Shown one piece after another: positions 15,673 through 23,482 of a stretch of 28,394 nucleotides of DNA. Made by a program: the position numbers and the translations under genes. The stretch lies in the NCBI GenBank assembly GCA_045534445.1, contig JAZSJQ010000062.1:1-28394 (forward strand), in the 5' to 3' direction. How positions within the stretch are numbered: position 1 is the stretch's first letter; every line of letters starts with the position of its first letter. The notes beneath the pieces are model-generated. The model saw only the letters and a program-made list of their open reading frames with translations, was not told the DNA's origin and searched no databases. Source of the DNA: JAISGQ01 sp045534445. Its GTDB lineage: Bacteria > Bacillota > Clostridia > Oscillospirales > Acutalibacteraceae.

Positions 15673-17184
15673 TTGAGTACATCTTCAAATAATCCGGTTC
15701 TTGCTCTTTATGACTTTCGAAGCAAACAGGAGTATATTTACCGCACAAACAAGATCCGTGAGATTTCAGGAGCATCAAGACTTCTTGAAGGCATATACAA
15801 TCAGATGATAAACTGCCTGAATGCAAGTTTTAAAGGGCAGTCCGTCAGCGGAAAACCTCTATTTTACGGTGATGATAATTTAATTTCCTATGACGATTTT
15901 TTGAAAAACAAGGAATGCCTTGGACAGGTGCTCTATCAGGGTGGCGGCAGTTTGATGATGCTGTATCGAGATGAAAGCACCTACAAGAATGCAAACAGAA
16001 TAATTTCTCGAATGGTTATTGAAAGGTCACACACACTGCAACTTATCGCTGCTTGCGTAGAAATTGACAATCCGTCAAAGTTTAATGAACTTCGTGAAAT
16101 GGTGTATGCGAATTTGGCTAAAACCAAACGTTCGCTGATGTCGTTTTCTCCCTGTAGCATAACGCCTTTTACTCAGATAGATATTTCATCTCATCAGGCT
16201 ATAGCAGAGAAGGTGCGTATAAGCGGAGAGGGAGAGAGGGAACTTACTAATGAAGCATTTCTCAAGCTAAAAGCTTATTATAATTTGCTTGAATCAAAGG
16301 ATAAGAAGACAAAAACTCTCGATGATGCTGTCACAGAAAAAGGAGAAGAAAGCCTGCTGGCAGTTATTTACATCGATGGCAACAATATCGGCAGCAAGCT
16401 TATGGAAGCATTGTCTGAATGTGACGGCTCTTTTGATAAAGGAGTTGCCGGGCTCAGAAGTTTTTCTGCTGATATTCACCATAGATACGTCACAACCCCT
16501 TTTATACAGTTTGACGATTGGATTGGCAAAAACGAAGTTTATCTTGCAGATAAACTCAAAAGCAAGTGGTATTATCGCCGAGTTATTGGCGGCGGCGATG
16601 AGATAACCATCATTTGCAACGCAAGGCTGGCACTCAAATTCGTGCAGCTTTATTTCGATGCTCTTGGCGAGGACAATGAGTATTCTGCGTGTGCAGGCGT
16701 ATCAATATTCCACAGTCACGCTCCCTTTGCAACTGCATATGAAATAGCAGAGGAATGCTGTGAAAATGCAAAGGAACTGGCGAAGACCTCGGAAGTCAAC
16801 ATGAATTGTTTTGACTTTTTCTTCTGTCGTTCCGGGATTACAAACAATATGGAGAACCTTCGCAACAAAGAAGATGGTCGCGTTACAGGTCTGCCCTATA
16901 ACGTAGGTGAATTTATTGACGCTGTCAGCACTAAAATTGTCCCTCTGTTCAGCTCAATAGGCAGAAGTAATGTCAAGGCACTGAATACAGCCATCCTGAA
17001 GGGCGATGACTATTATCTGTTTGAAGTGGACAGAATCAATGCCTACTGCGGTGAAGTCAAAATATCCCATGAAGATGCATTGAATCTTAAAAATATAATT
17101 TTTGACACATCCGGAGTATATGATATCTGGTTTGATGACGACATGGACTATAGCAAGAAGGGGGCAGATGTAAATGAGGCTTAA
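15673..17184 (+). CDS. cas10: Cas10-like large subunit, HD-less, GGGDE palm
   Basis: Signature subunit of type III CRISPR complexes, which bind target RNA and usually make cyclic oligoadenylates. At 503 residues it is short for Cas10. Palm 1 starts at the N-terminus (LALYDFRSKQEYIYRTNKIR and EISGASRLLEG, with LYQGGGSLMMLY at 87-98). Palm 2 has VIYIDGNNIGSKL at 231-243 and VIGGGDEITIICNA at 304-317, where Cas10 normally has GGDD. ACAGVSIFHSHAPFATAYEIAE (339-360) is the conserved strand-helix of this palm. There is no N-terminal HD domain and no clear Cys zinc finger between palms. A TTG start follows AGGGGTGG; the TTG is inferred as no better start is near. Overlaps the next gene by 11 bases. 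GGDE is the form found in active diguanylate cyclases, so cyclase activity is possible but unproven. Confidence 0.88.
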   Translation: MSTSSNNPVLALYDFRSKQEYIYRTNKIREISGASRLLEGIYNQMINCLNASFKGQSVSGKPLFYGDDNLISYDDFLKNKECLGQVLYQGGGSLMMLYRDESTYKNANRIISRMVIERSHTLQLIAACVEIDNPSKFNELREMVYANLAKTKRSLMSFSPCSITPFTQIDISSHQAIAEKVRISGEGERELTNEAFLKLKAYYNLLESKDKKTKTLDDAVTEKGEESLLAVIYIDGNNIGSKLMEALSECDGSFDKGVAGLRSFSADIHHRYVTTPFIQFDDWIGKNEVYLADKLKSKWYYRRVIGGGDEITIICNARLALKFVQLYFDALGEDNEYSACAGVSIFHSHAPFATAYEIAEECCENAKELAKTSEVNMNCFDFFFCRSGITNNMENLRNKEDGRVTGLPYNVGEFIDAVSTKIVPLFSSIGRSNVKALNTAILKGDDYYLFEVDRINAYCGEVKISHEDALNLKNIIFDTSGVYDIWFDDDMDYSKKGADVNEA

Positions 17185-19192
17185 AATCACATTGAAATCC
17201 GATCTTTGTGCAGCGTCAGGGGCAGGTTTTTCTTCGATTATTGATAACGATTCATGCTTTGACAGTTACGGACTGCCATATATACCCGCAAGGCGTCTCA
17301 AGGGTTGTCTGAGAGAGGCGGGAGTCTTTATTGATCTGGGTGATGATATAATCGACCGAATATTCGGGCGCACAGCAGGAGGTTTCGGAGAACAAGGTAT
17401 TCTTCGTATTTCGGATGCCCGTCTTGATGGATATATGAAGCTCAGGAGAGAAATCGAGAAAGAATCCATATCCCCCGAAAGTGTTATGAGTCTGTTCGGA
17501 GATATTCGCGCATCAACTGCTATGGAGGGTGATACCGCGAAAAAGAACTCTCTCAGATTTATCCGTGTCATCTCCAAATACAGCCCCTTTGACACAAATG
17601 AAGAGCTTGAACTGTATTCTGATATAGAACTGGATACTACTGATAAAAAAATAACAACAGCATTTGAAAAATGCTGCAAAGCACTGAAAAACATCGGCTA
17701 TAAACGCAATCGCGGACTGGGTTCTGTTGTATGCACATTCCTTCCAAATGATAAAAAAAGCGAAAATTATGAACGCGAAAAGCGCATTGTCCCGGAAAGC
17801 TACAATACCGATAAAGAATATAAGATAGCGCTTTCGGTAAGGCTGAGAGACGATCTTATGCTTCCTCAGGGCAACGGAACAATGTCCATTGACTATATAC
17901 CGGGCACCATGGTTCTCGGTGCAGTTGCGGCTATGCACAATACAAGCGAAAACGATGAGAAACCTGCAGATTTCAACGATATATTCTTAGGCGGAAAAGT
18001 CAGCTTCGGAAATCTTTATATCTGTGATAAATATGGATACCCTTCTTTTCCCGCACCACTCCATATGGGGAAGGTAAAGGAAACAAAAGAAATAGTAAAT
18101 ATGTATTTATTCAAAGAGAAAAAGATCGTCAAGGCTTTGAAGAAAACATATTTTTCTCCTTATGAAGAGGTGAAGGTTGCAACAAAAACAGTTTACCATC
18201 ACTCCCGTGCTCAGCAGACTCTTTACACTCAGGGATGCATTGAAGCAGGGCAGCTGTTTGGGGGAGAAATCATCTGCTCGGGTGAATATGCAGAATATAT
18301 TGTAAATCTGCTCAACCGCGACACCATAAGCTTCGGTCGCAGCAAAAACGCTCAGTACTCCTGCTGTGACATAGTAAAGTTTATATGCACAGAAAAAGAA
18401 TCAGATACCGTAAGCATCGCTCGTTCAAAGCAATTTGCCGCGGTTCTCCGTTCAGATCTGATTATTGATATTGACAGAAACTTCACTGAAAATACTGTAT
18501 TCGAAGCTGTTTTTTCCAACGAATCGTTAAGAGGAAAACTCCGACCGGAATATTCATCTTTCTTGAGCGGAACAGTTTCCGGTTATAACTCCAAGTGGAA
18601 TCTTAAACGTCCTCATTGTAACTGCATAAAAGCCGGCAGTGTTCTTATACTTTCCTGTAATGAGGATGTTGAGCTTCCTCGCTTTATAAATGCAGGAATG
18701 CGCTGTAACGAAGGCTTTGGGCGTTGCGAAATATTGTCTGATACAGACTGCAGCTTCAAAACAGAAAAGCCTGCAGCAGATGATAAAAAATGCGTCGAGG
18801 AGAGAATCACACCGCTTATAAACATGCAGACGAGAAAGAACAAGCTTATGAATGCAGCGATAGAAGCATCAAAGAAAGCTATGCAATATCAGATGCCAAA
18901 TCCTTCACTTGTCGGAAGAACCATTTTGATGGCAAAAGAGGCGCTTATTGAAGAAACTGAACTGTGGGAAAATTTTGAAGGCCGTGTCAACAGTATTAAG
19001 ACCAAAGAAAGCAAAGATAAGATAAATCGTCTCATAAGCATTCTTAATAGTATTCTTCTCGGTATCGACAAGGAAAGTGATGGATATACAGACCGCGAGC
19101 GGCTGCAGGCATTCATTTACTATATGAATATCATAAAGTATTATAATAAGCTTAACAACAATGCCATTCCGGAAGACGGAGGTATCAAATGA
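17174..19192 (+). CDS. csx10: Cas7-like RAMP fused to Csx10 (Cas5-like)
   Basis: A 672-residue fusion of crRNA-binding RAMP units. Residues 1-190 form a Cas7-like RAMP: substrate loop SYGLPYIPARRLKGCLREAG at 31-50 and a glycine-rich loop NRGLGS at 179-184. Residues 215-525 match Csx10, the Cas5-like subunit of subtype III-D: DYIPGTMVLGAVA at 240-252, a conserved YHHSRAQQTLYTQGCIEAGQ region with LFGG (341-364), SFGRSKNAQYS at 386-396 and a last glycine loop CNEGFGRCEIL at 511-521. Residues 540-660 are helical; this may be the ordinary Csx10 tail or act as a small-subunit equivalent, since no separate cas11/csm2 gene is seen. A strong AAGGGGG-like site precedes the ATG, and the stop overlaps the next gene as ATGA. 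Confidence 0.82.
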   Translation: MRLKITLKSDLCAASGAGFSSIIDNDSCFDSYGLPYIPARRLKGCLREAGVFIDLGDDIIDRIFGRTAGGFGEQGILRISDARLDGYMKLRREIEKESISPESVMSLFGDIRASTAMEGDTAKKNSLRFIRVISKYSPFDTNEELELYSDIELDTTDKKITTAFEKCCKALKNIGYKRNRGLGSVVCTFLPNDKKSENYEREKRIVPESYNTDKEYKIALSVRLRDDLMLPQGNGTMSIDYIPGTMVLGAVAAMHNTSENDEKPADFNDIFLGGKVSFGNLYICDKYGYPSFPAPLHMGKVKETKEIVNMYLFKEKKIVKALKKTYFSPYEEVKVATKTVYHHSRAQQTLYTQGCIEAGQLFGGEIICSGEYAEYIVNLLNRDTISFGRSKNAQYSCCDIVKFICTEKESDTVSIARSKQFAAVLRSDLIIDIDRNFTENTVFEAVFSNESLRGKLRPEYSSFLSGTVSGYNSKWNLKRPHCNCIKAGSVLILSCNEDVELPRFINAGMRCNEGFGRCEILSDTDCSFKTEKPAADDKKCVEERITPLINMQTRKNKLMNAAIEASKKAMQYQMPNPSLVGRTILMAKEALIEETELWENFEGRVNSIKTKESKDKINRLISILNSILLGIDKESDGYTDRERLQAFIYYMNIIKYYNKLNNNAIPEDGGIK

Positions 19193-20445
19193 AAATGATT
19201 ACATATTACAGAGTCACGTTTACACTGCAGTCATCGCTTTCAATAGGTTCAGGTATCGGAGAATATACAGACAAAGATATTGCCGTTGATACAAACGGAA
19301 CACCTTACATTCCCGCTACGACCATTGCAGGCGTTATGCGCAGCTCTATGGACGAAAAAAGCAGAAAAGCTATATTCGGTTCCATCGAAAACGGAGCAAA
19401 TGAAGGGCGCGTTCGAATCTATGACGCTGTGCTGTGTGATGGTAATAATTCATACATAGCCACCCGTGATTGTGTTGCTCTTTCCGAAAAAGTTGCAGTA
19501 AACGGTGCCAAGTTCGATTTTCAGGCCGTAGAGCCGGGTGTCAGCTTCGTGGGATATATTGAAGTTCACGAAGGCAAAGGCGATAAAACAGAGGACGGCT
19601 GCATAGATGCCGAAGCCGAAATCAAAAAAACACTAAGCAAATTCAATTCCGGAGAGCTTCGCCTTGGCAGCAAGACCACCAGAGGCTATGGACAGGTATC
19701 TCTAACAGTCAGTGAACGGACCTTTGAGATCCCCAAAGACCTTGATGAATGGCTTGAATTCAACCAGTATAAATACGATGGATGGAAAGCGGTTGAACTT
19801 GACAACGATTCCGTATTGCAGTATGTGACACTGGAGCTTATAAATACCGCAGGCGTTACAATAAGAGAATACACCACTGAGTACAGTCCCGATACGACAC
19901 TTCCTGATTACCGTCATAAATCCCTTCATAATAAAGACGAGGACGGTATAATCCCCGGTACAAGCTGGGCAGGCGCATTTCGTCAGCGATTTGCTGAGTT
20001 TTCCGACAAAGGAAACGCAGACAAACTTTTTGGTGATGTGATAATAAAGAGAAAAGCTGCCGAAAAACCTATCGAAACAGAAAAACTCGCTACAAAATCA
20101 AGGATCGTATTCTCCGAAAGTGTAATCAGGGGCGGAAAAAAGAAGCAGCTTACTCGAAACTCAATAGACCGTTTTTCGGCAGCCACAAAATCAGGTGCTC
20201 TTTATACAGAGGAAACCTATTATGGCGGAAAAACCACACTGACCATGTCGTTTCCCAAGGGCATATCAGACGACGAACAGGAGATTCTTGCCAATGTAAT
20301 CCTCGATCTGCATTTCGGTTATCTGGCTATAGGTGGATTGACTTCCGTAGGCAGAGGCATTTTTGAAATTGAGAGGGTTGACACGAATCTTAAAATAATC
20401 GAAGAAATGCTCAGAAATCACATAATGGCAAAGGAGACACAGTGA
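19189..20445 (+). CDS. Double Cas7 (Csm3-like) RAMP protein
   Basis: Backbone subunit of the type III complex, 418 residues, made of two RAMP domains in tandem. Domain 1 (about 1-185) has LSIGSGIGEYTDKDIAVD, then GTPYIPATTIAGVMRS, and the glycine loop GSKTTRGYGQV at 160-170. Domain 2 (about 208-400) has DGIIPGTSWAGAFRQRF at 252-268, the Csm3-like RIVFSESVIRGGKKKQLTRN region followed by YTEETYYGGKTTLTM, and the glycine loop GGLTSVGRG at 382-390. In Csm3 an aspartate in the first loop cuts target RNA every six bases; Asp28, Asp30 or Asp34 could serve here in domain 1. GGAGG precedes the ATG. Coupled at both ends to its neighbours. Confidence 0.85.
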   Translation: MKMITYYRVTFTLQSSLSIGSGIGEYTDKDIAVDTNGTPYIPATTIAGVMRSSMDEKSRKAIFGSIENGANEGRVRIYDAVLCDGNNSYIATRDCVALSEKVAVNGAKFDFQAVEPGVSFVGYIEVHEGKGDKTEDGCIDAEAEIKKTLSKFNSGELRLGSKTTRGYGQVSLTVSERTFEIPKDLDEWLEFNQYKYDGWKAVELDNDSVLQYVTLELINTAGVTIREYTTEYSPDTTLPDYRHKSLHNKDEDGIIPGTSWAGAFRQRFAEFSDKGNADKLFGDVIIKRKAAEKPIETEKLATKSRIVFSESVIRGGKKKQLTRNSIDRFSAATKSGALYTEETYYGGKTTLTMSFPKGISDDEQEILANVILDLHFGYLAIGGLTSVGRGIFEIERVDTNLKIIEEMLRNHIMAKETQ

Positions 20446-20954
20446 TGATTTTTGGAAAAGATAAAATAATAGTGCCTGCAAGTGAGCTGCTGCAGAAAAT
20501 ATCTGATGACGGAATAACCTCCGGTACTAAGAATATCAGTATTGTTGCGTATTTTTCCGATCATGCAGATTTTGTCGCGGGGATTACCGAGAATGATATT
20601 CCTGCATTGCTTGAACTGCGCATATTCGATTATACAAGCGAGTTTCGTGCATATCGTTCTATGATAAACGAGGATTTTATATGCCGATTTTATGAGGATG
20701 AAGATTTTGATGAAGACGAAAAACTATATGAAACTCAATATCTGGACATAGACAGTACCCATAAATCAATCAAAAACAGCATTGGTATGTATGAATACAA
20801 AACCATGAATGGCGGAACCTATCATCTTCCGATTGAAAATGCAGAAAAACTCAGAATCTGTAACTACCTGATGTATAATGACGAAAACATAGCACAGGTA
20901 TATGATTACAGGTTTGTTGAGATCATCGCGAAAGGGGATTCCAAAAATGGATAA
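20445..20954 (+). CDS. csx19: Csx19-like (TIGR03984) protein
   Basis: Subtype III-D marker protein, 169 residues. The pattern ELRIFDYTSEFRAYRSM in the middle and LRICNYLMYNDENIAQVYDY followed by RFVEI at the C-terminus is that of the TIGR03984/Csx19 family, a non-RAMP component found in III-D complexes. An acidic insert (YEDEDFDEDEKLYE) lies between. A GTG at 20442 is possible, but the ATG at 20445 follows AAGGAG with normal spacing and forms a TGATG junction with the upstream stop. It overlaps the next gene by eight bases. Its exact role in the family is unknown. The assignment is from remembered motifs. Confidence 0.75.
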   Translation: MIFGKDKIIVPASELLQKISDDGITSGTKNISIVAYFSDHADFVAGITENDIPALLELRIFDYTSEFRAYRSMINEDFICRFYEDEDFDEDEKLYETQYLDIDSTHKSIKNSIGMYEYKTMNGGTYHLPIENAEKLRICNYLMYNDENIAQVYDYRFVEIIAKGDSKNG

Positions 20955-23109
20955 TGGCAGAATGTTTGTAAATCCCTATAACTTTGTGCCGCTGGGTGAT
21001 GGCTCAAAAAGAAAACTTTACGCCTCCGCCAGCGAAACCATCACCGGTGAAATCGTTTGCACTCTTGAGATCAAAACTCCGTTGGCGATACCGGATACAG
21101 AAAAACAAACCACAAAAAAAGAGGTTGTTAAGAAGTACGATTTCATGTCTGTTGCAGGAAAATATATCATTCCCGGCAGTGAAATCCGCGGAATGATACG
21201 CAACATATATGAAACTATCACGGACAGCTGTCTGTCAGTGATAAACAGCAACATCATCACGAAAAGGGAAAGTACTCCATTAAAGGAGACCGGGCTTCTA
21301 AAATGGGAAGGCTCCGGATGGAAACTGTATAAGGCATCGCGTTCTACAGCATATTCAAATGTCACAATCAGCAATACTACATATAAGCTTTCAGGAAAGA
21401 GATATGTTGTACGCAACTGGTATTTTTTTACAGGATTGGATCTGGCACAGTGGAAAAAAACCATTAATGAAGCAATAGCTTCATCTGATGATTTTGAATC
21501 TTTCAAAGATATGCTCGCAGAAAAGAAAATGTTTGTTGTCAATAACGGGCATAAAGATGATAAAAATTCCCTAACCATAAAAAAAGGCAAAACAAGGGTA
21601 AATATTACCAGAAAATGGGGACCCCATTATAGTAGAAGTGGAGTTAAAAAAGCTTTTGGTAATAAACCGCTGGGCGATGAATACACAGAAGAATCTGTTA
21701 ATTGTTCCTTTTTTGAGATTGATGAGAAATCAAAGCCTTTTGATATTCAGGATAGTATGGTTGAAAACCTGATTGAAGTTTTGGAATCTTACGCTCTGTA
21801 TAACCAGAAAAACTCAAAAGTTTTTGATAACATAACGCCCAAAAAAGACGGGGATATGTATCCTGCTTTCTACTCAGTTGGATATAACGGTGCCGTATCA
21901 CGTCTTGCTCCGGCACAGATATCAAGAGTAGCCTTCAGAAAAACCGTGAGAGATCTTCTTGGAAGCTATGCCCCCTGTAAGGATATAACGTCTCTTTGCT
22001 CTGGATGTAATTTGTTTGGTGCTGTATTAAAGAATGGTTCGAAGGCATCAAGGGTCAGGTTTACTGATGCGGTTCCAAATGGCAAAATTACATTTTCTGA
22101 CAAATACATACCTCTCAAAGTGCTGTCGTCACCCAAGGTTACATCAGTGGAATTCTATTCATTGCCAAGCGAAATAGATTCATATGTTGATGTGAAAAAA
22201 TGGGATTATGACTCACAGGGCGTTGTACTCCGCGGTCGAAAATTCTATCTGCATAATCCGAAAGCAGCTGTTGATTCTTCTGTTTATTCGGAATCAGAAT
22301 CCGTGACCTCAAGCAAAGGAAACGCTCTCAATGCGTCATTCAAACTTGCCACATCGGGCGAATTTACATTTAAGGTGTTTTTTGACCGTATCACCAAAGA
22401 TGAGCTCAAATCGCTTGTTTGGTCTCTTGTTCTTGGGAATAGGGATAAAACAGAGAAGTGCTACTGTCATAAGCTTGGACACGGAAAACCGTTGGGGCTT
22501 GGAAGTGTCCTTATAAGCGTCGATAAAATAAAGAAGCGAACCACCAAAGATGGTTATTCTTTAGATAATATCGACATAGATTGTCTTATGAAGGAATACG
22601 CTCCGCCAATAATAGGCACTCCTACATATGCTGCACTTATGGCAATATGCGATTATGATTATGCCAAGGATGAAAACATTGCATATCCCATAGGTAAAAA
22701 TAATAAAGGCGAGGAAAATGCTATGCATTGGTTCTCGCTCAATCACGGCGCTATTGGCAGCAAACAGCCTTTTAAACACGTACTTCATCCTGTGATCGGA
22801 GCTGACGATAATCGTTGTGATGCATCTTATCTGCAGCTTCCGAATCTCGTATATGAGGAAGTTTCTTCCGACGAGCCGACACAAAACACTAATACACGAT
22901 CCTCAAATAAATTGAATTATGTTTCCGCGAACACGTATCAGATATCTGATAAATTTGAGGACAAGCCCATCGTGTGCAGCAACTGCCATAAAACATTTGT
23001 ATGGACAGCTGGTGAGCAGGAGTACTACAGAAGCAAAAATTATTATGAGCCGAAAAAATGCAAGACCTGCAGAGCCGCTGAAAAAAGAAAAAAGGGGAAC
23101 AACAAATGA
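20947..23109 (+). CDS. TIGR03986-like RAMP with C-terminal zinc ribbon
   Basis: A 720-residue RAMP subunit. The N-terminus FVNPYNFVPLG (7-17) is the typical start of the TIGR03986 family of type III-D loci. The substrate loop YIIPGSEIRGMIRNIYE is at 73-89, CSGCNLFGAVLKNGSKASRV with RFTDA at 351-374, and the glycine loop LGHGKPLGLGSV at 510-521. After a Ser/Thr/Asn-rich linker (about 638-665), residues 670-710 form a probable zinc ribbon: Cys677-x2-Cys680, FVWTAGEQEYYRSK, then Cys705-x2-Cys708, the pattern of the zf-trcl domain usually seen in small stand-alone proteins. The tail is Lys/Arg-rich. The ATG at 20947 follows AAGGGG; the frame is open further up but overlaps csx19. ATGA overlap with the next gene. 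Confidence 0.85.
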   Translation: MDNGRMFVNPYNFVPLGDGSKRKLYASASETITGEIVCTLEIKTPLAIPDTEKQTTKKEVVKKYDFMSVAGKYIIPGSEIRGMIRNIYETITDSCLSVINSNIITKRESTPLKETGLLKWEGSGWKLYKASRSTAYSNVTISNTTYKLSGKRYVVRNWYFFTGLDLAQWKKTINEAIASSDDFESFKDMLAEKKMFVVNNGHKDDKNSLTIKKGKTRVNITRKWGPHYSRSGVKKAFGNKPLGDEYTEESVNCSFFEIDEKSKPFDIQDSMVENLIEVLESYALYNQKNSKVFDNITPKKDGDMYPAFYSVGYNGAVSRLAPAQISRVAFRKTVRDLLGSYAPCKDITSLCSGCNLFGAVLKNGSKASRVRFTDAVPNGKITFSDKYIPLKVLSSPKVTSVEFYSLPSEIDSYVDVKKWDYDSQGVVLRGRKFYLHNPKAAVDSSVYSESESVTSSKGNALNASFKLATSGEFTFKVFFDRITKDELKSLVWSLVLGNRDKTEKCYCHKLGHGKPLGLGSVLISVDKIKKRTTKDGYSLDNIDIDCLMKEYAPPIIGTPTYAALMAICDYDYAKDENIAYPIGKNNKGEENAMHWFSLNHGAIGSKQPFKHVLHPVIGADDNRCDASYLQLPNLVYEEVSSDEPTQNTNTRSSNKLNYVSANTYQISDKFEDKPIVCSNCHKTFVWTAGEQEYYRSKNYYEPKKCKTCRAAEKRKKGNNK

Positions 23110-23468
23110 CAAGAATCCTATTTCTTTCAAGACATAAAATGACTGAGGAACAGCAGCAGGATCTTGAGCGCATCTATGGGGAAATCTCTATAGATACGCT
23201 TGATGCAACCATTTCCTCGGCAGATGAGCTTTGCATATGCTGCAAGGACTTTGATGTCCTTGCAGCAGTGCTTCCTTTTCATATGTACGTTGAATTTTTT
23301 AAGATAAAACCCGATGGGCTTAAAGTGATATTTGCGCGCTCCAAGCGCATTCCCACCGGCGAAACCGTGATAAACAAGGACAGCGGTAAACCCGAAAGCC
23401 GCTATCTTTTCGTACATGATGGCTGGACGGAGATTCGCAGTCTCGATTGTGATCTTTGTATTTTATAA
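23106..23468 (+). CDS. Small CRISPR accessory protein, Rossmann-like; ring-nuclease candidate
   Basis: A 120-residue protein with an alternating strand-helix pattern: RILFLSRHKMTEEQQQDL at the N-terminus, the core FDVLAAVLPFHMYVEFFKI at 49-67, the strand GLKVIFARSKR at 71-81 and FVHDGWTEI at 102-110. SRH at the first strand and a VLPFH motif recall small type III accessory proteins of the Csx16/Csx20 kind, which have been proposed as ring nucleases that degrade cyclic oligoadenylate. The match is by overall pattern only and is uncertain. AAGGGGAA precedes the ATG, which overlaps the stop of the zinc-ribbon RAMP gene as ATGA. It sits just before a CARF effector, the right place for a signal-switching protein. 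Alternative: an unrelated structural accessory subunit. Confidence 0.6.
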   Translation: MTRILFLSRHKMTEEQQQDLERIYGEISIDTLDATISSADELCICCKDFDVLAAVLPFHMYVEFFKIKPDGLKVIFARSKRIPTGETVINKDSGKPESRYLFVHDGWTEIRSLDCDLCIL

Positions 23469-23482
23469 AACAGGGGGATTTT

